Source: Phycisphaerales bacterium (GTDB lineage: Bacteria; Planctomycetota; Phycisphaerae; Phycisphaerales; UBA1924). Taken from it: 10,343 nt of DNA. Positions 1-6,595 of the stretch are shown piece by piece. Where the stretch lies: assembly GCA_019747615.1 (NCBI GenBank), contig JAIEQQ010000452.1:1-10343 (forward strand), given 5' to 3'. The notes below the pieces were generated by a model. It did no database searches and was not told the origin of the DNA. It worked only from the letters and a program-made list of their open reading frames with translations. Made by a program: the position numbers and the translations under genes. Every line of letters begins with the position of its first letter. Position 1 is the stretch's first letter.

Positions 1-386
1 CGCCGCTCGCTGCCATACAGCCGCCCGGTGCCGGTGATCTCCAGCAGTAAACCATCGGGCGGATTGGGCGCGACGCGCGGCGCGATCCGCAGCGCCCAGC
101 ACGCCAAGCGATGCAGCGACTCCTGATCGCGATCGGGCCGATGGGCCTCGACATGCACCGCGGCGCCAGGCGGCAGCAGCGCGCGGGCCTGGGCAAGATC
201 CAACCCCGCGCGCACACCCGCCATCGCGCCGTGCGCGCAGCGACGCTGCACGATCTCCCGCCCGTTGACGCCCCGCGTGAGCAGCACGATGCGCCGCTCA
301 GCCCGACGCCCGCCGCCGGCTCGGTTCAGCCGCCGATTCACCAGGTCCGTCGAGAACGCGGGCAACCACAAGGCCATGGCTCGCAT
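1..386 (-). CDS. imuB: ImuB-like inactive Y-family DNA polymerase, 5' part (runs off the window)
   Basis: ImuB is a catalytically dead Y-family polymerase homologue that acts with ImuA and the error-prone polymerase DnaE2 in damage-induced translesion mutagenesis. The minus-strand frame is open from ATG at 386 to the window edge, 128 codons. The protein begins MRAMALWLPAF, where catalytic Y-family enzymes have an acidic FxxDMDAFFA segment, so the first metal-binding acidic residue is absent, as expected for ImuB. Further family features are the GVRAGLDLAQARALLP segment (compare Gv..Gm.l..Aralcp), and HRLACWALRIAPRV followed by DGLLLEITGTGRLYG, matching the ImuB 'dgllLDiTG..hLfGG' stretch. A second in-frame ATG lies at 377. 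The start overlaps the 3' end of the imuA reading frame, implying translational coupling. The missing part and any dnaE2 lie beyond position 1. Confidence 0.85.
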   Translation of the reverse strand, partial: MRAMALWLPAFSTDLVNRRLNRAGGGRRAERRIVLLTRGVNGREIVQRRCAHGAMAGVRAGLDLAQARALLPPGAAVHVEAHRPDRDQESLHRLACWALRIAPRVAPNPPDGLLLEITGTGRLYGSER

Positions 387-1210
387 GGTCGTGCTCCAGA
401 ATCCAGCGGCGTGGCGCCGCCATCTCGGGTTGCACTCCTTTGCAACGCAACAGCTCGACGCTCCATCGTCGCGCGGGATGTGCGAAACCGACGCTGAGAC
501 TGGCCGCGACACGCGACACGCACCATCGCGTTGTCGAAGCGGTCAACTGCGAGAGCTCCCAAGGCGGCCTGGCGATCAGGCAGACCGCCTTGCCCATCGC
601 CACCTCCGCCTCCTCCACCCTCGCCGCCAGACTCCGCCGCCAGTTGCAGCCGTCGTGTTGCCGAGAGATCCATCCCCCCCGCGTCAACGATCACCGCCCC
701 GGCTGCGCCGCTTCGCAGGGCCAGGTCCGCCGCCCACAGTCGCTCAAACCACTTGGTCGCCCGCACAAAGACGCTGCGCCGCAGCACCGCCTCATCCATC
801 GAGAGCGGGCAGGGCCACACCCGCTCGCCGATCCACAGCACCTGGCGATGTGGCGTTTGCTGAACCACCCGCCCGACCAAGTGCGAAAGGACCGACAACG
901 CCGGCGTCCACACCCGCGCGGATTGTCGCCTCACACCCCCGCCGCTCGCGCCGGCGCTCGTCTCGTGGGTGCCATCAGCCGACGGCATCACGCCCACCCA
1001 CTCGTGCAGCCGCGCGGTATCGAGCCCTCGCGACGGCAGCACCTGATCGATCTCCGCCCAGCCGGTCACCAGCACGCCATCGCCACGACCACCGGAGTCG
1101 CCACGCTCCCCCGTGCCCCCGGCACGCTCACACAGCCTGCGGAGATCCTCCAGCGAGGCTTTGGCGGGGCTCTGCGCGATCGACTGAGCAAGCTGAAGCC
1201 GTGTGCTCAT
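298..1210 (-). CDS. imuA: ImuA-like RecA-fold mutagenesis protein, interrupted by an apparent frameshift
   Basis: ImuA is the RecA-like partner of ImuB in the mutagenesis cassette. The N-terminal part reads from ATG at 1210 and contains the family's VTGWAEIDQVLPSRGLD...LHEWVG opening (about residues 48-72), VLWIGERVWP (124-133) and VDAGGMDLSATRRLQLAAE (175-193). After residue about 194 this frame becomes low-complexity Gly-rich and ends at 338. The family's C-terminal half continues in the neighbouring frame from about 628: VAMGKAVCLIARPPWELSQL, then RRWSVELLRCKGVQP, to a stop at 298. Joining the two frames needs one base removed within about 619-634, giving ...LAAESAARVEEAE.... No Walker A motif is visible. 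The gene directly precedes imuB, overlapping it by 89 bp in the restored frame. It may be a pseudogene, an assembly error, or a real frameshift; the first two are likelier. Confidence 0.8.
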
Positions 1211-1216
1211 TCGGAG

Positions 1217-1244
1217 AGTGTACGGTCTTTTAGAATCTTGTCAA
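1217..1244 (-). promoter_or_regulatory. Predicted imuA promoter, apparently leaderless
   Basis: Read on the minus strand, a perfect TTGACA (1244-1239) is followed by a 16-bp spacer and TACACT (1222-1217). Only six bases separate the -10 hexamer from the imuA ATG, so the expected transcription start falls on or next to the A of ATG and no Shine-Dalgarno site is possible. Upstream, GAACGCATTC (1262-1271) resembles the Gram-positive-type LexA site GAAC-N4-GTTC with one mismatch. That is a weak candidate operator for SOS control. Confidence 0.6.
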
Positions 1245-1424
1245 GGCTTTGTTTGGATTTTGAACGCATTCGCGATCGTGCTGTGAAATGACGCGAACAT
1301 ACGGCAAACTGATCCAAAGAACGCCGTTTTGGTCGAACGCACGCCCGTGGGCGTCTGGTGAGCACTCATCGGCTGATCGACCGAGCTCGCGAAGATTCCT
1401 CGCCAACCGATCGCCCGTCCCGGG

Positions 1425-1430
1425 TACGCT
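1425..1430 (+). promoter_or_regulatory. Candidate -10 element of the pseudopilin gene
   Basis: TACGCT lies exactly 6 nt before the ATG at 1437, the same arrangement as the imuA promoter on the other strand. No convincing -35 hexamer is seen 16-18 bp upstream, and there is no Shine-Dalgarno sequence before the ATG. This fits a leaderless transcript but rests on the -10 motif and its position only. Confidence 0.4.
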
Positions 1431-1436
1431 TGTTCC

Positions 1437-2306
<870 letters not shown>

Positions 2307-2317
2307 TCGCGACCGCA

Positions 2318-3496
2318 TCACTTCGCCAGAATCAGATCCAGCAACTCCGGCACGCCCGTGCCCATCGTCGCGACCGTCTCGACGATCGGCTTGCGCCCGC
2401 CGGCACCGTCGCGGAGGTTGCGGACCAGCTCGTTCTGGCCGGGGTAGTCGGCCTTGTTGCAGACGAAGACGTCGGCGATCTCAAGGATGCCGGCCTTGTC
2501 CATCTGCACCGAGTCGCCCATGCCGGGGGTCATCACCACCAGTGTGCGATCGACGTGTTTGCGGATGCGCGTCTCGTTCTGGCCGGCGCCGACGGTCTCG
2601 ACGAAGACAGTGTCAAAGACGTGCTCGCCGTTGAGGGTGCAGCCGCCGATGAGCTCGACGATGTCGTTCAGGGCGTGGTAGTCCTCGCCGCTGATGGCCA
2701 GGGAGCGGTAGAAGATGGAATCGCCGAGGGTGTTGAAGTCCACGCGAAGGCGATCGCCCAGGAGCGCGCCGCTGGTGAGTGGGCTCATGGGGTCAAAGGC
2801 GACGACGGCGACGCGCTTGCCGGCGTGTACACCGGCATCGGGCGACGACGCCCGACGCGAGAACTCGCCGGCGAGCTGCGCGACGATCGTGCTCTTGCCA
2901 GCGCCGGGCGAGCCGGTCACGCCGATCACCGTCGAGGGCCGACGCCGCTTGGCCTCCGGCCGCAGCGGCAGGCCCGCGTGCATGAGGGAGATATCGCGGG
3001 CGAGCTGGGCGATCGGGTGCCCGCTGGGCACCGTGGGCGAGAGTGGTTTGGTCGCGTCGCGGACGGCGTTGACGATGTCGAGCAGGCCGGTGGCGGTGGT
3101 GAAGCACTTGGCGATGCCGGCGTCTTTGAGCGGCTGGATGTCTTCGGAGGGGAGAATGCCGCCCATGTAGACGGGGATATCGGCGCGGCCGTAGTCCTTG
3201 AGATCACCGATGAGGCGCGGGCCCAGCACCAGGTGAGAGTTGCTCATCATGGAGGCGGCGATGACATCAACGTCTTCGTCGCGGGCGGAGATGGCGAGGC
3301 TCTTGGGCGTTTGCCAGAGGCCGGAGTAGATGACGTGGACGCCGGAATCTCGCAGAGCGCGAGCGATGACCTTGACGCCTCGGTCGTGCCCATCCAGGCC
3401 CATTTTGCCCAGCAAAACACGGGGGCGGTGATGAAGCCCTTCACAGCGGTCAAGCTTCTCAAACTCGGTGGTCGGCGCGTTGAGGATCTGAGCCAT
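2318..3496 (-). CDS. Cobalamin-binding domain fused to MeaB/ArgK-type GTPase
   Basis: This 392-residue protein joins two modules. Residues about 24-150 form a B12-binding Rossmann domain with the motif LDGHDRG, where His37 would be the lower cobalt ligand, and MGG at 111-113. Residues about 165-392 are a G3E GTPase of the MeaB/ArgK family: P-loop GSPGAGKS (195-202), FDPMSP (234-239), LLGDR (245-249), ETVGAGQNE (300-308) and NKAD (347-350). Family knowledge: MeaB proteins load and protect adenosylcobalamin in acyl-CoA mutases, and in IcmF the B12 domain, GTPase and mutase barrel form one chain in that order. Here the chain ends right after the G domain, so it lacks both the mutase barrel and the C-terminal dimerisation arm of free-standing MeaB. 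I infer it is the small subunit plus chaperone of a mutase whose large subunit is encoded elsewhere. The substrate cannot be told. Confidence 0.88.
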   Translation of the reverse strand: MAQILNAPTTEFEKLDRCEGLHHRPRVLLGKMGLDGHDRGVKVIARALRDSGVHVIYSGLWQTPKSLAISARDEDVDVIAASMMSNSHLVLGPRLIGDLKDYGRADIPVYMGGILPSEDIQPLKDAGIAKCFTTATGLLDIVNAVRDATKPLSPTVPSGHPIAQLARDISLMHAGLPLRPEAKRRRPSTVIGVTGSPGAGKSTIVAQLAGEFSRRASSPDAGVHAGKRVAVVAFDPMSPLTSGALLGDRLRVDFNTLGDSIFYRSLAISGEDYHALNDIVELIGGCTLNGEHVFDTVFVETVGAGQNETRIRKHVDRTLVVMTPGMGDSVQMDKAGILEIADVFVCNKADYPGQNELVRNLRDGAGGRKPIVETVATMGTGVPELLDLILAK

Positions 3497-3502
3497 AGGT
3501 TG

Positions 3503-3508
3503 AGGGTA
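3503..3508 (-). promoter_or_regulatory. Candidate -10 element of the B12/GTPase fusion gene
   Basis: On the minus strand TACCCT stands exactly 6 nt before the ATG at 3496, matching the TACNCT-N6-ATG arrangement of imuA and the pseudopilin. No Shine-Dalgarno sequence precedes the ATG. The place where a -35 element would sit lies inside the adjacent 7-bp repeat array. There is no room for a cobalamin riboswitch leader if this promoter is used. Confidence 0.4.
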
Positions 3509-3576
3509 GCCGTCAGCCGCCAGCTTTCAGCCTTCAGCGGATCAGCCATCAGCGTTCAGCCGCCAGCCTTCAGCAA
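3506..3576. repeat. Degenerate 7-bp tandem repeat array, consensus YCAGCNN
   Basis: About ten units with period 7 run head to tail, for example TCAGCCG at 3513 and 3556, TCAGCCT at 3527, TCAGCGT at 3549 and TCAGCAA at 3570. One extra A at 3541 breaks the phase. The commonest change at the first position is C for T, and the last two positions vary. The array begins inside the presumed promoter region of the fusion gene. Intergenic heptamers of this kind resemble the short tandemly repeated repetitive (STRR) sequences described in cyanobacteria. There are no spacers, so it is not a CRISPR array. Confidence 0.8.
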
Positions 3577-3615
3577 GGCGGAGCGCGGGCTTTGTCGCAT
3601 GGGATTTCGCACGCA

Positions 3616-3658
3616 GATTCTCAATCTTGTGACTCAGAACTCGCGACTCGCGACTTCC
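3616..3658. repeat. Second degenerate 7-bp repeat array, consensus RAYTCNN
   Basis: About six units, for example GATTCTC at 3616, GACTCAG at 3631, AACTCGC at 3638, GACTCGC at 3645 and GACTTCC at 3652, with one extra T at 3630. The sequence differs from the array 40 bp upstream, yet the unit length is the same. The function is unknown. The last four units are clear; the first two are more diverged. Confidence 0.65.
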
Positions 3659-3660
3659 GA

Positions 3661-3759
3661 ACACCCCAAAACCACCCAGAAAACGCCAAAAAGAAAAACA
3701 TTCCGAATAAAGTGCATCAAAAACAACCCAAAAACCGCTAATTCACATCGCCCCGGGAC
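3661..3759. other. A-tract-rich, AT-biased stretch upstream of the HU-like gene
   Basis: In an otherwise GC-rich window this stretch is A/C-rich and very poor in T on the plus strand. It has runs of four or five A at about 3668-3671, 3680-3683, 3688-3692, 3694-3698, 3719-3723 and 3730-3734, several spaced near one helical turn. Such tracts usually bend DNA and can act as upstream promoter elements. The 9-mer AACCGCTAA occurs at 3733-3741 and again at 3777-3785, the second copy overlapping the -10 region of the HU-like gene. I see no gene here. Confidence 0.5.
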
Positions 3760-3788
3760 TTGAACATCGCATCAAGAACCGCTAAAAC
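3760..3788 (+). promoter_or_regulatory. Predicted promoter of the HU-like gene
   Basis: TTGAAC (3760-3765), a 17-bp spacer and TAAAAC (3783-3788) match the vegetative sigma-factor consensus at four of six positions each. Transcription would start near 3795, leaving a 5' leader of about 50 nt. The leader ends with GGAG (3834-3837), a Shine-Dalgarno site 7 nt before the ATG. This contrasts with the apparently leaderless neighbours. Confidence 0.5.
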
Positions 3789-3844
3789 ATGGGCTGGTCG
3801 CAGTGGAACTGTGACAAAACACCCTTTTCGTACGGAGAAAACGC

Positions 3845-4204
3845 ATGGCCGCAAAGTCCGCCCCCGCCAAACCCGCCAAGATCGCCAAAATCGAGCCCGC
3901 CAAGAAGATCCGCGGCAAGAGCGACTTCTACAAGCTCGTCGGTGATCACACCGGCCTCAAGCGCAAGGACATCGCCACGGTGTTCGATGTGATGGGCAAG
4001 GTCATCGCCGCCGACCTGTCCAAGAAGGGCCCCCGCGTGTTCAACGTTCCGGGCATGATGAAGATCATCGCCAAGGAGAAGCCCGCTGTGAAGGCTGGCA
4101 TGTGGAAGAACCCCTTCACCGGCGCCGACGAGATGCGCAAGGCCAAGCCCGCCTCCACCGTCGTCAAGATCCGCGCCCTCAAGGCCCTCAAGGCCATGGT
4201 CTGA
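3845..4204 (+). CDS. HU-family DNA-binding protein with Ala/Lys/Pro-rich N-terminal tail
   Basis: This 119-residue basic protein has an HU-type fold in its last ~95 residues: two N-terminal helices (about 25-60), a beta region starting PRVFNVPGMMKI (63-74), and a beta-arm segment with KNPFTG (88-93), whose Asn-Pro pair corresponds to the RNP tip that intercalates in DNA. It ends in a helix rich in Ala, Leu and Lys. Normal HU is about 90 residues; the extra part is a tail of residues 1-24 built from A/P/K repeats (APAKPAKIAK), like the tails of histone H1-like proteins. It should be an abundant nucleoid-shaping protein. A single-gene unit is supported by its own promoter, a good Shine-Dalgarno site and a strong terminator. 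There are no cysteines. Confidence 0.88.
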   Translation: MAAKSAPAKPAKIAKIEPAKKIRGKSDFYKLVGDHTGLKRKDIATVFDVMGKVIAADLSKKGPRVFNVPGMMKIIAKEKPAVKAGMWKNPFTGADEMRKAKPASTVVKIRALKALKAMV

Positions 4205-4279
4205 TCCCGCATCGCGACGCCCTCGCGTCGCGATCCCGCTCAGATTCTCGGTTCGTCGCCATCTCAACGAAGCACACCA

Positions 4280-4306
4280 CCCCGGCCACCTTGGTCGGGG
4301 CTTTTT
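4280..4306 (+). terminator. Intrinsic terminator after the HU-like gene
   Basis: CCCCGGCC (4280-4287) pairs with GGTCGGGG (4293-4300) in an 8-bp stem with one G-U pair and a 5-nt loop, followed by CTTTTTATT. It begins about 75 bp after the HU-like stop codon. No T-run follows on the other strand, so it acts in the plus direction only. Confidence 0.88.
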
Positions 4307-4389
4307 ATTGTCCGCAGACCGGCCCCATGCCCACGGCGCCGCCAGCGCGATCGCTCGTCACACGAGCCCGGCCCAGCAAAGCGTGCTGC

Positions 4390-5196
4390 TCATCGCGAAA
4401 CATCGTCGCCCGCACGCTTGACAGCCAAGCTCGCGACTTCGAGGACGCGCCCATCGATCTCGTACTGCGGCAACGCTCGATCGGTCAGCCCCAGCAGCGT
4501 GCCCGCGGTGCGTGACCCGTCCGGGAGCGTCACCGGATGATCCGCCCCGACGCCCCAGAGCAACGGGGTGGCCTCGGCGATGAGCGACGGCACGGCCGAT
4601 GGCTTCGAAATCGCGCAGGCCAGACCGGTGAGCAGGCGGACCGTGAGCCCGTCGACATCCACCGATCGCCCCAGCACATCGCGCAGCGTCGTGGCGGTGG
4701 AGTGCAGTTCATCGGGGAGTTCCGAGCGCGAAAAGTCGGCGTTCACGCCGACGCCGACGACGATCGCAATCGTCTTGGAAACCTCCCCGGTCTCCGAGAC
4801 TCGCGACGCGCCGTGAACGACCTCCGTCAGCACGCCCGCGACCTTCCGCCCGCCGATCATGACATCGTTGGGAAGCTTGAGCTTCGCGACGTGCGCCGTC
4901 CCCGCCAGTTCGGCGCGGATCGAGCCCAGCACCGCCAAGCCGAGCCGAAGGCCCAACGCCGTATCCAGAAGGTCCGGCGTCTGCTTCGGATCAAACGGCC
5001 ACATGAACGTCAAAAACACTCCGCCAACAGGACTCCGCCATGCGCGCCCGCGCTGACCAACACCCGCTGTCTGCATCTTGGCGATGATCGCTCGCGGCAG
5101 CGTCGCGCCGCGTGCCAAAAGTTCCTTCGCAGCGAGCGATGTCGACGGGATCTCGGCGTGATAGTCAACGGCAAAGGGGAGCTTGAGGTGAGTCAT
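4390..5196 (-). CDS. birA: Biotin--[acetyl-CoA carboxylase] ligase (no DNA-binding domain)
   Basis: Biotin-protein ligase activates biotin with ATP and attaches it to the carrier lysine of biotin-dependent carboxylases. From ATG at 5196 the product has 268 residues. Family motifs are STSLAAKELL (18-27), GVGQRGRAW (45-53; the biotinyl-AMP loop, usually GRGRRGRxW, with Val46 replacing Arg), KLPND (107-111; usually KWPND), GRKVAGVLTE (116-125, with the catalytic-region Lys118) and VVGVGVN (146-152). The C-terminal SH3-like cap follows at about 215-262. The N-terminal winged helix of E. coli BirA is missing, so this is a group I ligase and not a biotin-operon repressor. An in-frame upstream GTG at 5208 is possible, but the MTHLKLPF start fits the fold. 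No Shine-Dalgarno site is present; TAACCT (5213-5208) could be a -10 element 11 nt before the ATG. Confidence 0.9.
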   Translation of the reverse strand: MTHLKLPFAVDYHAEIPSTSLAAKELLARGATLPRAIIAKMQTAGVGQRGRAWRSPVGGVFLTFMWPFDPKQTPDLLDTALGLRLGLAVLGSIRAELAGTAHVAKLKLPNDVMIGGRKVAGVLTEVVHGASRVSETGEVSKTIAIVVGVGVNADFSRSELPDELHSTATTLRDVLGRSVDVDGLTVRLLTGLACAISKPSAVPSLIAEATPLLWGVGADHPVTLPDGSRTAGTLLGLTDRALPQYEIDGRVLEVASLAVKRAGDDVSR

Positions 5197-5207
5197 CGTG
5201 ATCACAG

Positions 5208-5213
5208 AGGTTA
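5208..5213 (-). promoter_or_regulatory. Candidate -10 element of the biotin ligase gene
   Basis: On the minus strand TAACCT lies 11 nt before the ATG at 5196, which would give a leader of only a few bases. No -35 match is seen. The rest of the 253-bp region between the divergent biotin ligase and flavin oxidase genes (5197-5449) shows no gene or clear structure. Confidence 0.25.
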
Positions 5214-5434
5214 GGAATACCATCGGTTTCGCCGCGAGTGGCAATCGAGAAGTTCCCATCGTTTCAAGGGGAAGCACCGAGAGTTGCAGTCAGTGGAAAT
5301 CCCTGCAATCGAATCGGAAGCAACGATCTCCCGGGCAATGCAGGGGAACCCCGAGCGTAAACTCGTGCTATTCGACTGCGCTGGCCCGCGAGTGCACGAG
5401 CCTGCGGACACCCTCGCCACACGCTGGCACCGAC

Positions 5435-5440
5435 TATGGT
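5435..5440 (+). promoter_or_regulatory. Candidate -10 element of the flavin oxidase gene
   Basis: TATGGT ends 9 nt before the ATG at 5450, so transcription would start within a few bases of the start codon. No Shine-Dalgarno site and no clear -35 hexamer are visible. Confidence 0.3.
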
Positions 5441-5449
5441 CATGCGCTC

Positions 5450-6427
5450 ATGAGAATCGGTGTGATCGGTACGGGCGTCGTCGGACTCAGCAGCGCGGTC
5501 TCACTCCGGCGCGCCGGCTTTGCCGATGTCCGCGTCCTGTTCAAAGATGCTCTGCCCGACATCACCTCGTCGCGTGCTGGTGCCGTGTTTACGCCGTTTG
5601 ATGCCGGTGGCGGCGGGCACGATGAGTGGATCTGCGAGTCACTCCGCGCGTTTCGGTCGCTCGCACTCAACGAGCCAAACGCGGGTGTTCGGATCGGCAC
5701 GGCGCACGAGTATCTGCTGCCCGGCGGTGCGGAACCGCGCTGGACGCGCCTCATCGGCGGCTCAAGGCCCATCGAGCCGCGCGGGCCGTATGGCGGCGGG
5801 TTCCGGATCGATGTGCCGATGATGGACATGCGCATCTACCTGCCCTGGCTGCGGGCGCAGGCCCTGAGCCTCGGCGTCTTGTTTGAGCAGCGGTGCGTCG
5901 AGTCGTTCGACGAGTTGTTCCTGCAAGGCTTCGATGCGATCGTTAACTGTGCCGCGCTCGGCGCGGGCCGGCTCTGTCGCGACCCGGCAGTACGCCCGAT
6001 GCGCGGCCAACTCCTGCACGTTGCCAACACCCTCTCGCTCACCGACGCGATCGCCGCCCCCGAATCCGACGGCGGCGTGACCTACATCTACCCGTTCAAC
6101 GATCGCGTCGTCCTCGGGGGCACCTACGAACTCGACCAGCACCGCTGCGAGACCGACGACACCAGCATCGCCGAAATCCTCGTCCGCGCGCGCCGTCTGC
6201 TCCAGGTCCACGGCGTCCCCGCCGCCGATCGCCTCGGCGAAACCACGCTCTCACGCGTCGCAGGCCTCCGGCCCGCACGCCTCATCGATGGTCGCAACGA
6301 AGAGGTCCGACTCGAAGTGGAACGCACGCCCCGCGGGCCGATCATCCACAACTACGGGCACGGGCGCGCGGGCGTTACGCTGAGCTGGGGATGTGCTGAA
6401 GCGGCGACGGCGCTGATGCCGCGCTGA
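5450..6427 (+). CDS. FAD-dependent D-amino-acid oxidase family protein
   Basis: Enzymes of this family oxidise D-amino acids to 2-oxo acids, ammonia and hydrogen peroxide. The 325-residue protein starts with an FAD-binding Rossmann motif, MRIGVIGTGVVGLSSA (GxGxxG at 7-12). Later come VNCAALGAG (165-173), RPMRGQLLHV (182-191), YIYPFNDRVVLGGTYE (212-227) and GLRPAR (272-277), whose Arg274 matches the substrate-carboxylate Arg of D-amino-acid oxidases. It ends with the DAO signature IIHNYGHGRAGVTLSWGCA (298-316). Length and order match the eukaryotic-type DAO/D-aspartate-oxidase fold. The reading frame stays open upstream to 5198, but the fold begins exactly at MRIGVIG, so ATG 5450 is chosen. 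There is no signal peptide, so it should be cytoplasmic. It converges on a racemase gene. The preferred D-amino acid cannot be told. Confidence 0.9.
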   Translation: MRIGVIGTGVVGLSSAVSLRRAGFADVRVLFKDALPDITSSRAGAVFTPFDAGGGGHDEWICESLRAFRSLALNEPNAGVRIGTAHEYLLPGGAEPRWTRLIGGSRPIEPRGPYGGGFRIDVPMMDMRIYLPWLRAQALSLGVLFEQRCVESFDELFLQGFDAIVNCAALGAGRLCRDPAVRPMRGQLLHVANTLSLTDAIAAPESDGGVTYIYPFNDRVVLGGTYELDQHRCETDDTSIAEILVRARRLLQVHGVPAADRLGETTLSRVAGLRPARLIDGRNEEVRLEVERTPRGPIIHNYGHGRAGVTLSWGCAEAATALMPR

Positions 6428-6528
6428 GCGCGAAAGTCAACGACACATCGTCGCGATGGCGGCGCTTCGTCACGCCGAGTGCCCCGCGTGCAAACTCTCG
6501 TTGACGAGTGCGCTCGCGAAAGTTCAGC

Positions 6529-6556
6529 CCGTGCCTTCGCAGAGCCTCAGGCACGG
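6529..6556. repeat. Inverted repeat between the convergent oxidase and racemase genes
   Basis: CCGTGCCT (6529-6536) and AGGCACGG (6549-6556) form a perfect 8-bp stem around a 12-nt loop. No T-run follows on either strand, so it is not a standard intrinsic terminator. It may protect or end transcripts from both sides of this 163-bp convergent gap. Confidence 0.45.
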
Positions 6557-6579
6557 CGTCCAAATGCGAGGGACTCAAC

Positions 6580-6595
6580 GGTGATCAGTATCACC
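6580..6595. repeat. Short hairpin over the racemase stop codon
   Basis: GGTGAT (6580-6585) and ATCACC (6590-6595) form a perfect 6-bp stem with a 4-nt loop. The stem includes the racemase stop codon (6591-6593). There is no T-run, so any role in ending transcription is uncertain. Confidence 0.35.

Noticed and set aside
674..680. Run of seven C as the cause of the imuA frameshift
   Set aside because: ImuA sequence is in the same frame on both sides of this run (VDAGG then MDLSATRR). The shift lies about 40 bp further along the gene.
265..1291. Long plus-strand open frames (322 and 283 codons) opposite imuA
   Set aside because: They are Arg/Pro/Ala-rich, match no family and lie fully antisense to recognisable ImuA/ImuB sequence. 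High GC makes such frames common.
3506..3658. CRISPR array
   Set aside because: The units are only 7 bp, directly abutting and without spacers, and no cas genes are nearby.
2555..3763. 402-codon plus-strand frame opposite the B12/GTPase gene
   Set aside because: It mirrors a gene with clear P-loop, DGHDRG and NKAD motifs on the minus strand and runs through the heptamer repeats. It is a shadow frame.
3497..3844. Cobalamin riboswitch upstream of the B12/GTPase gene
   Set aside because: No B12-box-like conserved core or long structured leader is seen; the region next to the ATG holds repeats and a close -10-like hexamer.
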